A stretch of DNA of 64,000 bases, taken from Bartonella kosoyi. Its GTDB lineage: Bacteria > Pseudomonadota > Alphaproteobacteria > Rhizobiales > Rhizobiaceae. The position numbers were made by a program, and so were the translations under genes. The stretch spans positions 2,041,001 through 2,105,000 of the forward strand of contig NZ_CP031843.2 in assembly GCF_003606325.2 (NCBI RefSeq). The letters are read 5' to 3'. A model generated the notes under the pieces. The model worked only from the letters and a program-made list of their open reading frames with translations. It was not told the origin of the DNA and made no database searches. Shown piece by piece: positions 49,056 through 59,471 of the stretch. Every line of letters starts with the position of its first letter. The stretch's first letter is position 1.

Positions 49056-49547
49056 ATGATTTCTAAACCCAAAAATCCGAAAAAAGAGCCCAAGAAAAAA
49101 AACCTTGTCATCATCGATGAGACACCAGAGTGTCGGCGTGCCGTTGCGTTTGCTGCACAACATGCTCAAAACACCAATAGAACGTTGGTTTTGCTTTGTG
49201 TTGTTGATAGTATAGAATTTCAACATTTTTTGGGTGTAAACAACGTTATGCGCACAGAATCAACGCAAAGTGCTCATAAAATATTAGGAGATATTGCCAG
49301 TGATGTCCGCACTTCCCATGCGCTTGAAACAGAAATAGTGGTGCGTGAAGGAAAAAAAATTGATGAAATTTCTAAACTGATTGACGAAGATAAAAGAATT
49401 GCACTCATTGTTTTAGCCGCCAGCGGACATGCAGAAGGACCAGGCCCCCTTATCCAATTAATCGGGAATAAAGGAACAGCTTTTTCAATCCCTGTCATTG
49501 TCATTCCTAGCAATCTTGCTGATGAAGATATTAAGTCTATTGCCTAA
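49056..49547 (+). CDS. Universal stress protein (UspA family)
   Basis: A 163-residue single-domain Usp protein. The N terminus is basic and Pro/Lys-rich, then LVIIDETPECRRAVAFAAQHA opens the fold. The ATP-binding loop region is GHAEGPGPLIQLIGNKGTAFSIPVIVIP in two pieces, a variation of the usual G-x(2)-G-x(9)-G-S/T motif. It lies in the conserved murJ-trpS-usp-nfu order, where its role is not established. Confidence 0.85.
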   Translation: MISKPKNPKKEPKKKNLVIIDETPECRRAVAFAAQHAQNTNRTLVLLCVVDSIEFQHFLGVNNVMRTESTQSAHKILGDIASDVRTSHALETEIVVREGKKIDEISKLIDEDKRIALIVLAASGHAEGPGPLIQLIGNKGTAFSIPVIVIPSNLADEDIKSIA

Positions 49548-49608
49548 AAAATATAATATTTAAAAAATGGAATGATCTTTCTAATTCTTCATGATAAAAG
49601 GAGAGTCT

Positions 49609-50187
49609 ATGTTTATTCAAACTGAAACCACCCCAAACCCTGCAACACTTAAATTTCTCCCAGGGCGGGTGGTCCTTTCTGAAGGCGTCTTAGAATTTCG
49701 TGACCGTGAAGAAGCGGCTAAAAGTTCACCTTTGGCAGCTAAACTGTTTAATATTCCCAATGTCAATGGTGTCTTTTTAGGCTATGATTTCATCACTGTA
49801 AGCAAAAAAGAAGGGGAATGGCAACATCTCAAACCCATCATTTTAGGCACAATTATGGAGCATTTTCTCTCCAATGAGCCTGTCATTACCACCAACGCCA
49901 CAACACAAGCAAAAGCCCATGCCCTTAATGAAGAATTTTATGACGAAAAAGACGCTGATATTGTCCTAACCATTAAAGAGCTGCTTGAAACACGCATTCG
50001 CCCAGCCGTTGCCAATGATGGTGGCGATATTACTTTTCGCGGGTTTGAAAATGGCATTGTTTATCTCAATATGCGGGGTGCCTGTGCTGGTTGTCCTTCT
50101 TCAACAGCAACGCTCAAACATGGTATTGAAAATCTTTTACGCCATTTTATCCCTGAAGTTTTAGGCGTTGAAGCCATGCCACAATAA
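49609..50187 (+). CDS. Nfu-type iron-sulfur scaffold protein
   Basis: A 192-residue protein with an N-terminal Nfu domain (MFIQTETTPNPATLKFLPG) and a C-terminal NifU-like domain with the cluster-binding CAGC motif (GACAGCPSSTATLKHGIENLL) at about residues 159-180. It carries or transfers Fe-S clusters to client enzymes. The start is MFIQTETT, preceded by AAAGGAGAGTCT; an ATG 6 codons earlier overlaps that site. Confidence 0.94.
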   Translation: MFIQTETTPNPATLKFLPGRVVLSEGVLEFRDREEAAKSSPLAAKLFNIPNVNGVFLGYDFITVSKKEGEWQHLKPIILGTIMEHFLSNEPVITTNATTQAKAHALNEEFYDEKDADIVLTIKELLETRIRPAVANDGGDITFRGFENGIVYLNMRGACAGCPSSTATLKHGIENLLRHFIPEVLGVEAMPQ

Positions 50188-51463
50188 ATATCGACCTCAA
50201 TAGGTAAAACGACCACACAGATTATCTTTCTTCAACAAGGCTTAAAACAACATGGGGTGTGAAAATCCTCGACCATTTTGTCCCTCATAATTTTAGACGT
50301 AAGCCGTGCTGCTATAAAATACAGTACTACTTAAAAACAATCGTATACAATGATAAGGTTTCTTTTTCACTTCCCCATAGACCTTAAAATGATTTTTGTC
50401 CCCTTTAAAGGCATCATTTCAACGAACCCATCACATACATGCTGGGACACTCCCATAAACGCAGGAACGTGCTTTAAATTTATTTTGCCTCATGATCTTG
50501 TCATGCAACTTTACCCCCCAAAAACAAGGGAACCGTTCCAACAAAAAGAAAAGAATATAAGACAGAGCACAGACTTGTCCCCTTGTATCCGATCATTTTC
50601 AGTATTTGCGACGATAAAATTCCGTAAAATGCTTCTTATAACAACCAATCAACAAAGACCACGCTTTTATATTTTGTACACCTTGAATGGGAATCCTAAT
50701 AATCTTCTCATTTCAATTGTCTTTATGGCATCAACCAAAATCATTTACGAACACACCATAAATTAGAAGATAACAAAAACGATACCTCTTATGAACATTT
50801 TCAACGATAAGAATGCAACCATAGGGATAAATATAAAGGCTGTTACAGCATTGAAGACCAGCAAAGTACGTGATGGTATTGGCTTATCCTTTTATGAAAC
50901 ATAAAGATGATAGCGCTCAACGGCGCTTGCCTTATACCATTTCATGGGCATTATTGCAAAACAGGCTTAAGCGTATTGAGAAATATTTTTTTAAGTATCA
51001 TACCAACTTTTCCTATTCTTGAAATCAAGAATTATGCCTCTATCCCCTTACTCTTATCTCCATAAATATGGTGCAAAAGATATGGACAAATACCTATAAA
51101 AAATCAATCAAAGCCAGATCGTTGAGGGTTGTTTTGGAAATGATTTGATAAAAGGGGGAAAAATTCCTTCAATTGAGCCGTCGTTAATTTCTTACTTTAC
51201 GGCATTATTCTTCTCATAAAGCGCGTTCTTTTACTGTTTTCTTAATATCAATGAACATCCTAGTCCCACTCACCAGCCGACATGTCTGAAAGAAAGCTAT
51301 TTCTCTCGCAAGACATAGCTTTTGTATACCCAAGATATTGTATCTATCGGATGAGCATAATCGATGAAATAAGAACAGAACGATTGGAAAAGAACTCTAT
51401 TGAAGCAGAATATGAAAACAGCAAACCAATGAAAGTCAAAAACAATGGCAAGAGAGTAACCGC
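50188..51463. other. Long gene-free spacer with dispersed-repeat copy
   Basis: A diverged copy of the dispersed family is at about 50670-50760 (AATCTTCTCATTTCAATTG, then GGCATCAACCAAAATCATTT). The 138-codon frame at 50350-50766 runs through that repeat and shows no domain, so I do not call it a gene. A 61-codon frame at 51282-51467 is likewise unsupported. Confidence 0.45.
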
Positions 51464-51799
51464 CTAAACTTTTTTAACAAATTCCGACTTTAACCCCATC
51501 TGTCCAATCCCAGGAATTTTGCAATCGATATTATGATCCCCATCCACCAAGCGAATATTCTTGACCTTCGTTCCTCCTTTTAAAACAGAGGAAGCGCCTT
51601 TTACTCTCAAGTCTTTTATCACCATAACGGTATCTCCGTTGGTCAAGATTTGACCATTAGCATCATAAACAATCTCGGAGAGAACAGTATCATCATCCTT
51701 TTGGGGCCATTCATGGGCACATTCAGGACACACAAAACTTTCACCTTCTTCATAAGTATAAAGACAATCACAACGAGGACACTTGGGATATTGGGTCAT
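51464..51799 (-). CDS. PhnA/YjdM-type zinc-ribbon protein
   Basis: A 111-residue protein beginning [19 protein letters not shown]. The N-terminal zinc ribbon has CPRC and CPEC pairs (about residues 7-10 and 24-27). The C-terminal PhnA domain reads [21 protein letters not shown] and then [13 protein letters not shown]. Despite the historic name, the family is not part of phosphonate degradation and its role is unclear. The start is chosen with GGGGAATTT upstream; an ATG 11 codons earlier is also open. Confidence 0.9.
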   Translation of the reverse strand: MTQYPKCPRCDCLYTYEEGESFVCPECAHEWPQKDDDTVLSEIVYDANGQILTNGDTVMVIKDLRVKGASSVLKGGTKVKNIRLVDGDHNIDCKIPGIGQMGLKSEFVKKV

Positions 51800-51832
51800 A
51801 AATTCCCCTTTATTTAAGAAATAACCATTCAC

Positions 51833-52069
51833 GATGATGGGTCATAAAGCAAGAAGAGCTTATTGTCCATTATTTTAGAAATAACAAGTTCTTTTATTAC
51901 CTCTTGATCTGCCACCTATGTTCATAAATGCGATCATCCCGTACAATCGCTGCGTTTATAACATTGTACAATACCCCTCATAGACCATAAGATCCTCTTA
52001 TATTGAATCAATCAAACCCTTTCGAATGTGATCAATCATCATATCTTTGCAAAAAACATTCCCATGATC
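51833..52069. repeat. Dispersed intergenic repeat, partial copy
   Basis: At about 51960-52035: CCTCATAGACCATAAGATCCTCTTAT and TTGAATCAATCAAACCCTTTCG, matching the second and third blocks of the dispersed family. No gene. Confidence 0.45.
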
Positions 52070-53710
52070 TCATGTGATAATATCAGGGTGGTCTCGTCCC
52101 AATTCTTGTTGTATGTTTAACAGTTTTAGGGCCACCTGTTGCAAAGGTTGAAGAACGTCTTGGGGATTTAAATTGTGTCTGCGCCGATCCCCTTCATATT
52201 GTTCAAAATAAAGCCGTAAGGTTGCACCACACGTCCCTGTTCCCGATAAACGCACCACCAATCGTGCGCCATTCTCGAAAAAAATACGGATCCCTTGCCG
52301 CGTGCTCACGCTCTGATCAACAGGATCATGATAGGTAAAATCATCTGCTTTTTTGACCAAAAATCCAAAAAGTTCTGTTCCAGCTTGTGGTAAGTGCGCT
52401 CGCAAGTGTTCGAGTAAAGCCAAAGCCTTGTCTTCTTCAACTTCTTCATAATCATGACGCAGTGCGTAAAAGCGCCCATAGGTGCGCCAAAGCTGTTGCA
52501 CAATTTGTGCAACTGTTTTTCCTGTTACTGCTAAAAGATTTAACCAAAATAAGACAGCCCATAAACCATCTTTTTCGCGGATATGATGAGAGCCGGTTCC
52601 AAAGCTTTCTTCACCACAAAAGGTTACTTTCCCAGCATCCAAAAGCGTTCCAAAAAACTTCCACCCTGTTGGCGTTTCAAAAAAGTTTAATCCGCATTTT
52701 TCAGCAACCAAATCTGCAGCAGGCGTTGTTGGCATAGAGCGCGCAACCCCCACAATGCCCCCCATAATATCTTGGCGATACCCTTTAATAAGATGGGCAT
52801 GTTCTACCATAATTGCCAAGGAATCAGAAGGTGAGACATATTGCTGACGTCCAATAATGAGGTTACGATCACCATCGCCATCAGATGCGGCACCAAGATC
52901 TGGTCCTTGCTCTGACATCAATAAATCATAAAGAGCCTTGGCATAAACCAAATTGGGATCTGGATGACCGCCTCCAAAATCTGGCAAAGGAGTGCCATTG
53001 ATCACCGTCCCTTCAGAAAATCCTAAACATTTTTCAAAAATTTCATGCGCATAAGGTCCTGTGACCGCATGCATGGCATCAAACTGCAAAGTCAAACCTC
53101 GAGCAACAGCCTTAGCAATACAATCAAAATCAAAAATTTCCTGCATCAAAGCAACATAATCGGCAACAGGATCAATAATCTCGATCTGCATAGCTCCCAT
53201 AAAGGTCATCCCTTGGCGATCTAACTCAACATCTGGCGCTTCAAGAATTTTATAAAAGGAAAGGCGTTGCGATGTTGCAAAAATAGCCTCACATAAAGAA
53301 TTAGGCGCCGGTCCCCCATTGGCAATATTGTATTTGATTCCACAATCTCCCTCTGGACCACCAGGATTATGGCTTGCAGAAAGAATAAGCCCACCATGCG
53401 CATGGTATTTACGAATAAGATGCGAAACAGCAGGTGTAGAAAGAATACCGCCCCTTCCCATTTTTACACAAGAAACCCCATTTGCTACCGCCATCTTCAA
53501 CACAATCTGAAGGAGAGTCCGATTAAAGGTGCGTCCATCTCCCCCAAGAATTAACATTTTCCCTTCAAGAGGTCCAATATTCTCAAAAAGAGACTGTATA
53601 AAATTTTCCACATAATGGGGTTGTTGAAAAACAGACACTTTTTTGCGCAAACCAGATGTTCCCGGTTTTTGCCCCTCAAAAGCCGTGGTCAAAACTGTCT
53701 TTATGGTCAT
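52070..53710 (-). CDS. pgm: Phosphoglucomutase (alpha-D-glucose phosphate-specific)
   Basis: A 546-residue enzyme interconverting glucose-1- and glucose-6-phosphate in the cytoplasm. The phosphoserine loop is ILSASHNPGG (about residues 107-116), the metal-binding loop is DGDGDRN (about 276-282), the sugar-binding loop is CGEESFGTGSHH (about 364-375), and RLSGTGTCGATLRLY near the C terminus holds the phosphate-binding loop. The start at MTIKTVLTT is preferred; an ATG 8 codons earlier exists. It feeds glucan and LPS sugar synthesis. No adjacent glycogen genes. Confidence 0.95.
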   Translation of the reverse strand: MTIKTVLTTAFEGQKPGTSGLRKKVSVFQQPHYVENFIQSLFENIGPLEGKMLILGGDGRTFNRTLLQIVLKMAVANGVSCVKMGRGGILSTPAVSHLIRKYHAHGGLILSASHNPGGPEGDCGIKYNIANGGPAPNSLCEAIFATSQRLSFYKILEAPDVELDRQGMTFMGAMQIEIIDPVADYVALMQEIFDFDCIAKAVARGLTLQFDAMHAVTGPYAHEIFEKCLGFSEGTVINGTPLPDFGGGHPDPNLVYAKALYDLLMSEQGPDLGAASDGDGDRNLIIGRQQYVSPSDSLAIMVEHAHLIKGYRQDIMGGIVGVARSMPTTPAADLVAEKCGLNFFETPTGWKFFGTLLDAGKVTFCGEESFGTGSHHIREKDGLWAVLFWLNLLAVTGKTVAQIVQQLWRTYGRFYALRHDYEEVEEDKALALLEHLRAHLPQAGTELFGFLVKKADDFTYHDPVDQSVSTRQGIRIFFENGARLVVRLSGTGTCGATLRLYFEQYEGDRRRHNLNPQDVLQPLQQVALKLLNIQQELGRDHPDIIT

Positions 53711-53926
53711 GGTAATACCTTCATATTCTTTCATTTAATTTTAAGATGAAGAGTATTCAAAGTCGACCGTTAATTCTACTTGACGCAAGTGTGAAATATT
53801 TGCACACTTGTTAAAAGTAATATTTTTTTAAGAAGCCCTTTTATTTAAAATGATCTTTCCCATATGTTTTAAATACAAAGGTTGTTTTAAAACAAGATTT
53901 TCGTTAAAAAATACAGGAGCATCCTT

Positions 53927-54451
53927 ATGGTAAAAAAAACAGTTCCCAATGTCACATTTCATACACGTGTACGCGATGAATCAATGGGAGGAGATAATCC
54001 TTACCGATGGCAAGATGTTAAAAGTGATGCTTACTTTAAAGGAAAGCGCGTTATCCTTTTTTCTCTTCCTGGCGCTTTTACGCCTACTTGCTCAAACCTT
54101 CAGCTGCCTGATTTTGAAAAACTCTATGATGAATTTAAACAGGCTGGTATTGATGAAATTTATTGCCTTTCCGTCAATGATACTTTTGTTATGAATGCTT
54201 GGGGAAAAGAACAAAATATCAAAAACGTGAAATTAATTCCCGATGGTTCTGGTGAATTCACCCGCAAAATGGGTATGCTGGTTGCAAAAGACAATCTTGG
54301 TTTTGGCATGCGCTCATGGCGCTATGCTGCTGTTATTAATGACGGTGTAATTGAGCAATGGTTCGAAGAAGCAGGTTTTTCAGATAATTGTACAACCGAT
54401 CCTTATGAAGTTTCTTCACCACAAAATGTTTTAAAAGCCTTGAAAAGTTAA
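53927..54451 (+). CDS. Peroxiredoxin (Prx5/AhpE-like, glutathione or glutaredoxin type)
   Basis: A 174-residue thiol peroxidase. The active site is SLPGAFTPTCSNLQLPDFE with the peroxidatic Cys at about residue 60. It has the Prx5-type opening (NVTFHTRVRDESMGGDNPYRW) and conserved Trp/Arg in DNLGFGMRSWRYA. A second Cys (NCTTDPY, about 161) near the C terminus may resolve. An ACAGGAGCA ribosome-binding site and a terminator make it a single-gene unit. It detoxifies peroxides, useful in an intracellular haem-using pathogen. Confidence 0.93.
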   Translation: MVKKTVPNVTFHTRVRDESMGGDNPYRWQDVKSDAYFKGKRVILFSLPGAFTPTCSNLQLPDFEKLYDEFKQAGIDEIYCLSVNDTFVMNAWGKEQNIKNVKLIPDGSGEFTRKMGMLVAKDNLGFGMRSWRYAAVINDGVIEQWFEEAGFSDNCTTDPYEVSSPQNVLKALKS

Positions 54452-54491
54452 TTTCAAGACTAATTATATATTTGTCAAATGTAAACTTTCT

Positions 54492-54540
54492 ACCATAAAT
54501 TCCTTCGCAAGAAGGAATTTATGGTTTTTGTGTTTTTTTT
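54492..54540 (+). terminator. Rho-independent terminator after the peroxiredoxin
   Basis: A perfect 15-bp stem (ACCATAAATTCCTTC with GAAGGAATTTATGGT), GCAA loop, then TTTTTGTGTTTTTTTT, 40 bases after the stop. Confidence 0.92.
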
Positions 54541-55027
54541 AAACATCTATTCGTGACAACATCTTGATTGATAATGATCCTTTAAGCGTACCTCAACTTG
54601 AGTAAGATACTGAAATATCGCAATATTTTTCATTTCAAATCTGTTTCCTATTGCATCAATCAAAATCACTTTTTTGCACATCATAAGCGCAGAGCCCATG
54701 TGGGGAAAACACTAAAAAAACGAGATATGCCTTATCTAAACGCTCTTAAGTTCCAAGGGAATTGATCATCCAAGGTTCACAAAACATCAAGAAGAAAAAT
54801 ACAGATCAACGATCTTTTTGAAGAGGACGTACGCATCAAATTTATCTCATGAAAAGAGAATAAAATATGGCATAAAAACTGCCCTGCACAAATAAGCACC
54901 AATAACTGTTGATGAAAAGGATTAAATCAAAACAGCTCCCGCAAACATTCCAATTCACACAACATCAATGTTGCTATTCTCATAGCCATTTATTCTACGC
55001 TTTTATTTTTCTCTAAAAGAGAAACAG
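54541..55027. other. Gene-free spacer with dispersed-repeat copy
   Basis: A copy of the dispersed family at about 54550-54690 has TTGATTGATAATGATCC, TTTTTCATTTCAAATCTGTTTC, then TTGCATCAATCAAAATCACTTT and CATCATAAGC. The rest has no supported gene. Confidence 0.5.
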
Positions 55028-55567
55028 TTAAAGCAGGCGTTTATTGGGGTGTTCTTCCGTAAAGTATGCTTTTGTTTCTTCTTCATCGAACTCAAAAGTT
55101 TCATCACATTTAGGAAGACCAAAAATATCAGGATTAATGAAATAACAACCTTCTCTTGTTCCCTTCTCTATAATCTGAATCCTTTCTAATTCCTTGATAC
55201 CTTCTTTAAAACTTTCAAAATTAAAATATTCTGGTTCTTCACTTGAAAGAACACAAATTAAAAAAGTCCTTCAGAATATCATAATCCAACGTTATCTGAT
55301 CAAACCATAAATCCACATCATTCCCCCTTCATTTAACACTTTCCCTATCTGCCACAACATCACAAAATAAATCTTCAATCCACTAAATAACCCCCTCAAA
55401 ATCATACGCCGACACGACGAGGCGCCTGAAAATGTAATTTGCGGAAGGTTTTTAAATCCGAAGTTTGAAGGAGGAAGTTTAAATGATTTTCCAATATCTT
55501 CAGTTTTTTTCAAAATAAAGGGATTTCTTTCATAGAGCACGGTAAAATCATATTGAGCCATTTTCAT
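55028..55567 (-). pseudogene. Multiply frameshifted gene with a RepL-like C-terminal segment
   Basis: The start frame (MAQYDFTVLYERNPFILKK) is open for about 55 good codons, then continues in another frame as VYDFEGVI, WIEDLFCDVVADRESVK and WFDQITLDYDILKDFF with internal stops. It ends in a third frame as EEPEYFNFESFKEGIKEL, IIEKGTREGCYFINPDIF and EEHPNKRLL. The ELERIQIIEKGTREGCYFINP part resembles the winged-helix end of RepL-type plasmid or phage replication proteins (a short GxYxINPxxF motif), but this is tentative. At least two frameshifts plus stops mean it is inactive. Confidence 0.6.
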
Positions 55568-56082
55568 TTCTCCCTTTAAAAATGGTTTGATTTAAGTTAT
55601 TCGTTGCTTTTGAAACTAAAAAATCTTCTAAAATAAAACTCTTGAGAGCTCTTTCATCTCTCACGGATGTAAAATTTTAGACTGTCGATAAGAAAACAGC
55701 AGAAAATATGATACCAGCAAAGGAAAATTCAAAAGTTAGACGCATCTGAATGGTCAATATTTCTATAAGCTATTGGGTTTCTCTTATTGACCATTGATTT
55801 TTCTAAACACAGGGGTGGGACAAAGATCTTGAACGCTTCAATATCCCATATTGTACCTCAGGAAGATGTTTACCCCCCTTAAAAGAACTCTTTCTTCGTC
55901 CTCAAAATAATTCATTTTATCATGAATACAAAGCCTTTTTCACCTTTTAAAAGAATTCTTTTTATGCCGCATAAACTTTAAAAAAATAAGATTTTAAGCA
56001 CACGAAAACAGATAAAAGACACATTATGAAAATTGAAGAGGAAATATTCAAGCGCTTCGCAGCGAATGCTTTCATAAAACTA
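55568..56082. other. Gene-free spacer
   Basis: AT-rich DNA between the broken gene and the hisS 3' end, without supported frames or repeats. No obvious hisS terminator stem was found. Confidence 0.4.
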
Positions 56083-57570
56083 TTACCGTTTTTGGGTGGC
56101 TAAAATATCTTGTACTGTTTGCACCAATTGCTCTTCATCAACCATCACTTGCGCAGGACGGCTTTCACGCCATGTTTGATTATCCTTAATTTCATGAGAC
56201 AAACGCGCACCTTCGATTAAATCTTTGATCTGTATTTTTCCGCTCTCACGTTCCTGTGAACCTTGGATGATCACACAAGGAGCTTGACGCCGGTCTGCAT
56301 ATTTCATCTGCGCTTTAATTCCCGATGCCCCCAAATAGAGTTCTGCACAGATTCCCGCATTTCGCAATTTCATCACCATTTTCTGATAGCGTGCAACAGC
56401 TTCTGGCTCTTTATCCATCATCAACACCACAACGGGTCCAAGACTATTTTTCACCGGCAATTTTTCAAGGTTTTGCAAAGCAGCAATCAAACGTGAAACC
56501 CCTATTGAAAAGCCTGTTGCCGGAATATTTTCTCCACGAAAACGCGCAACCAGCCCATCATAACGCCCCCCCCCCCCAACAGAGCCAAAGACAACTTTTT
56601 GCCCATCATCATTGAGAACATCAAAAAGCAATGCCGCCTCAAAAACAGGTCCCGTATAATATTCCAATCCACGCACCACCGAAGGATCAATTTTAATGCG
56701 ATTATGATACCCATTGGCGGCAAAGATTGTTTGCATTTCCTCAAGTTCGCCAACCCCTTCAAGACCTTGCGCACTCTGACCAACGATTTTTCTGAGAGCA
56801 TCAAGGGTTTCTTCTGCCGTTTTTGCTTCTATCGTGAGTAAGGAAAGAATACATTCAACCTCTTTATCTTGAAGCTCAGCCCCTTTTGTAAAATCACCAC
56901 TTTCATCCAAACGTCCCTTGCCTAAAAGCAAACGCACGCCTTCAGGACCAAATTTATCCAGTTTATCCATTGCTCGAAGAACAGTTAAGCGCCGATCAAG
57001 CTGCTCCTTTTCTCCTAAACCAATCACCTGCAAAACACTTTCGAGAATTTTTCGATTATTCAAACGAATAGCATATTCATGGCGTGCAATACCTAATTTT
57101 TCCAAACTATCGGCTGCCATCATGCAAATTTCCGCATCTGCTGCAACGGTTGGTGTTCCAACAATATCTGCATCAAATTGCATAAATTGTCGAAACCGCC
57201 CTGGACCAGGCTTTTCATTGCGAAAAACAAATCCCAACCGATAACTGCGATAGGGTTTTGCTAACGTTTCAAAATTTTCAGCAAAATAACGCGCAAGAGG
57301 AGCCGTCAGATCATAGCGTAAAGACATCCATTGTTCATCATCATCTTGGAGCGAAAAAACCCCTGCATTGGGACGATCGGAATCTGGTAAGAATTTCCCC
57401 AACACATCCGTATATTCAAAAACGGGTGTTTCAAGCGCTTCAAAACCGTAAAGTTCATAAACTTCACGAATTTGCGCAATCATAGTTTCGATTGCATACA
57501 ATTGTGCACTTGTACGATCCACAAAACCACGAGGTAAACGGGCTTTGGTTTTTTCTTGTTTCAATGACAT
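56083..57570 (-). CDS. hisS: Histidyl-tRNA synthetase
   Basis: A 495-residue class II aminoacyl-tRNA synthetase from [16 protein letters not shown]; an ATG 6 codons upstream is possible. Class II motif 2 is [20 protein letters not shown] read as [18 protein letters not shown], the histidine-specific block is [14 protein letters not shown], and motif 3 lies in GGGGRYDGL and [12 protein letters not shown]. The C-terminal anticodon-binding domain starts near residue 375 ([13 protein letters not shown]). The long Rhizobiales form is normal. Confidence 0.95.
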   Translation of the reverse strand: MSLKQEKTKARLPRGFVDRTSAQLYAIETMIAQIREVYELYGFEALETPVFEYTDVLGKFLPDSDRPNAGVFSLQDDDEQWMSLRYDLTAPLARYFAENFETLAKPYRSYRLGFVFRNEKPGPGRFRQFMQFDADIVGTPTVAADAEICMMAADSLEKLGIARHEYAIRLNNRKILESVLQVIGLGEKEQLDRRLTVLRAMDKLDKFGPEGVRLLLGKGRLDESGDFTKGAELQDKEVECILSLLTIEAKTAEETLDALRKIVGQSAQGLEGVGELEEMQTIFAANGYHNRIKIDPSVVRGLEYYTGPVFEAALLFDVLNDDGQKVVFGSVGGGGRYDGLVARFRGENIPATGFSIGVSRLIAALQNLEKLPVKNSLGPVVVLMMDKEPEAVARYQKMVMKLRNAGICAELYLGASGIKAQMKYADRRQAPCVIIQGSQERESGKIQIKDLIEGARLSHEIKDNQTWRESRPAQVMVDEEQLVQTVQDILATQKR

Positions 57571-58866
57571 GTTATTCTCTAGCAACAATATGGTGTTTAC
57601 GGATAACCATTATCCCATAGCAACAAACGCTGCAATGACTTTATCGCCCTCAAAGCTTTTAACAACATGTTAGAGGCTTTTATTTTTACAAAAGCAATCC
57701 GCCTTAAAGCAATCCTCTAAAAAATTTCCCCTTCATAAAGTCACGCCCCCACACATAAAACAAAACACTTGCAATAAAAAACATCATTCTATTGCCAATT
57801 TACTCACCTGTAAAAAAATATCTCTTTATACTCTCGCATCCATTTCACAAACAACCTTATGAATCATATAATGATATGCGCATAAAATCTTCTGAACGTA
57901 ATATAAAATCTTCATGAAAAGGATAAAGTCCATTATACCTTCATCCCTCTTACCACCTCAATAAAAGCTGCAAGCCGGTCACACGCTTTATCCTTCAATG
58001 TTGCAAAAACTCTTGGTACTTGAAGGAGGCATAAAAAGCATTTTTTCTTGTTTTCAAGTGTTGTACGCCACCTCTAAAGACCACTTATCACATGCAGAGA
58101 AATGACCTTAATTGACCATAAAAAGCTTTAAAATGAGAAAAATCTCATAACATGAAGGGCTCACCCAACCAGTAAAACAATGAGTGATGATCCCGTTGTG
58201 CCATAAAACATGATCATTTGAAAATCGTAATATGAAATCAACCGCTGAAACCCACTTTAAGGAAAAGCAAACTGTTTATAATCTCCAAACTGTTTACAAG
58301 CTTTTACAATCTATTATCTACGGATTGGTGGAACTTCAAGAATCTTTATCCTTTAGAGCCGTTAAAAGGTCAAAGCGAAACAAAAGCATTATCGCCATAA
58401 TTATGTTTCTAGACATTTTCATAAATCTTTATGAAGAGACATGGCTCACCTATTCATATAAAGACAGCAGGGCATAAGCGAGACAAGACAGCGAGCTGTT
58501 TACAAACGATTTAATTGAAAGATGAACGCTTCTAAACACAGAAGCAAAACGATAGAAAGGAAGCAACCTTGCGAAATTGAAACAATCAAAAGAAGCAGCG
58601 CTTAAAGCTCATCTCATAACGTTTAATCGTTTTCATTATGAAAAAATGGAAGCATTATCACCATGCTACCCCTAAATACTTTCATGAATATTTAAAAAGA
58701 AGTGGCTTATATATTCATATGAAATTAGCCCAATGGAATGTGTTAGAAAAGACACCAGATTGTTTACAGACGATTTTTTTACAAGTCAGCGTGGATTAAA
58801 AATCTTCGACTTTGAAAATAAGGAGAAAGGAAAGAAAATGGTGGGCCATCCATCATTTAAAACGTT
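57571..58866. other. Gene-free stretch with a worn internal duplication
   Basis: Blocks in 58370-58510 recur in 58620-58790: AAGCATTATCGCCAT with AAGCATTATCACCAT, TTTCATAAATCTTTATGAAGAG with TTTCATGAATATTTAAAAAGAAG, CCTATTCATAT with ATATTCATAT, and CTGTTTACAAACGATTT with TTGTTTACAGACGATTT. An 81-codon frame at 58232-58477 overlaps the first copy and is probably not a gene. Confidence 0.45.
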
Positions 58867-59226
58867 TTAATTCTGATCAGAAAGTAGCTTTAAAATTGCT
58901 TTTTGTTTGACAGATGTGAGGACTCTAAAACTTTTTAAAAGCAAATATTCCTCTTTGCTCGCTGCGAGTTCATCATAATGGTACGAAGCATTTTCTTTTG
59001 TGATGATATTAGTATAAAAAAAGGCAAGTGGAACATTCAAAATATCGGAAATTTCCTTTAAACGCCCTGCACTCATACGGTTTAAGCCTTTTTCATATTT
59101 CTGGATTTGTTGGAAGCTCACACCTAAATGTTGACCTAATGTCTTTTGAGACATCTTCAGCATTTTTCGCCTAAAGCGAATTCTTTTGCCAACAAAAAGA
59201 TCAAGTTTAAGATTTTGATTTTGCAT
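58867..59226 (-). CDS. XRE-family transcriptional regulator, Trp type (diverged copy)
   Basis: A 119-residue regulator from the Met of MQNQNLKLDLFVG, with a GGTGGGGGAAGA ribosome-binding site; the longer open frame runs into the RNA leader and is not used. It aligns end to end with the regulator at 18850 (same length, same KQKAILKL-SDQN end) but differs at about a fifth of positions, for example KMSQKTLGQHLGVSFQQ in the helix-turn-helix. The recognition helix is unchanged, so DNA targets may overlap, while the C-terminal half has drifted. Confidence 0.87.
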   Translation of the reverse strand: MQNQNLKLDLFVGKRIRFRRKMLKMSQKTLGQHLGVSFQQIQKYEKGLNRMSAGRLKEISDILNVPLAFFYTNIITKENASYHYDELAASKEEYLLLKSFRVLTSVKQKAILKLLSDQN

Positions 59227-59229
59227 TTT

Positions 59230-59471
59230 CTTCCCCCACCGGGTGCGAGCGCCCTCGCAATGAGTATTCCGGGAGCTTGAAAATACTGAATCCGAATCAG
59301 CCTTTTTGCTTTTAGTACGAAAACGCACCTGGACATAGCAAAAACTCCCGGAATTCCGGGATACCCGCAAAGCAGGTTTATCTTCGCGTTCGGATTATAG
59401 GGTTTTCAAGGCCCTATTGGTCGTTGCGTATGCGACCAAAACACCTTTTAACGTGTAAAGTAATTTCAGGA
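59230..59471 (-). ncRNA. Brt-like RNA leader of the minus-strand XRE gene
   Basis: Fourth leader. It keeps the GGTGTTTTGGTCG...CGACCAATAGGG stem, GGAATTCCGGGAG, and the closing CTCCCGGAAT, followed by a GCGAGGGCGCTCGC hairpin just before the ribosome-binding site. The interior differs from the other copies by many substitutions, while the paired blocks are kept, which supports the stems. Confidence 0.7.

Noticed and set aside
50350..50766. 138-codon plus-strand frame downstream of nfu
   Set aside because: Runs through a copy of the dispersed repeat and has no ribosome-binding site or recognisable domain.
58232..58477. 81-codon plus-strand frame before the third trp cassette
   Set aside because: Part of a worn noncoding duplication whose second copy has no open frame.
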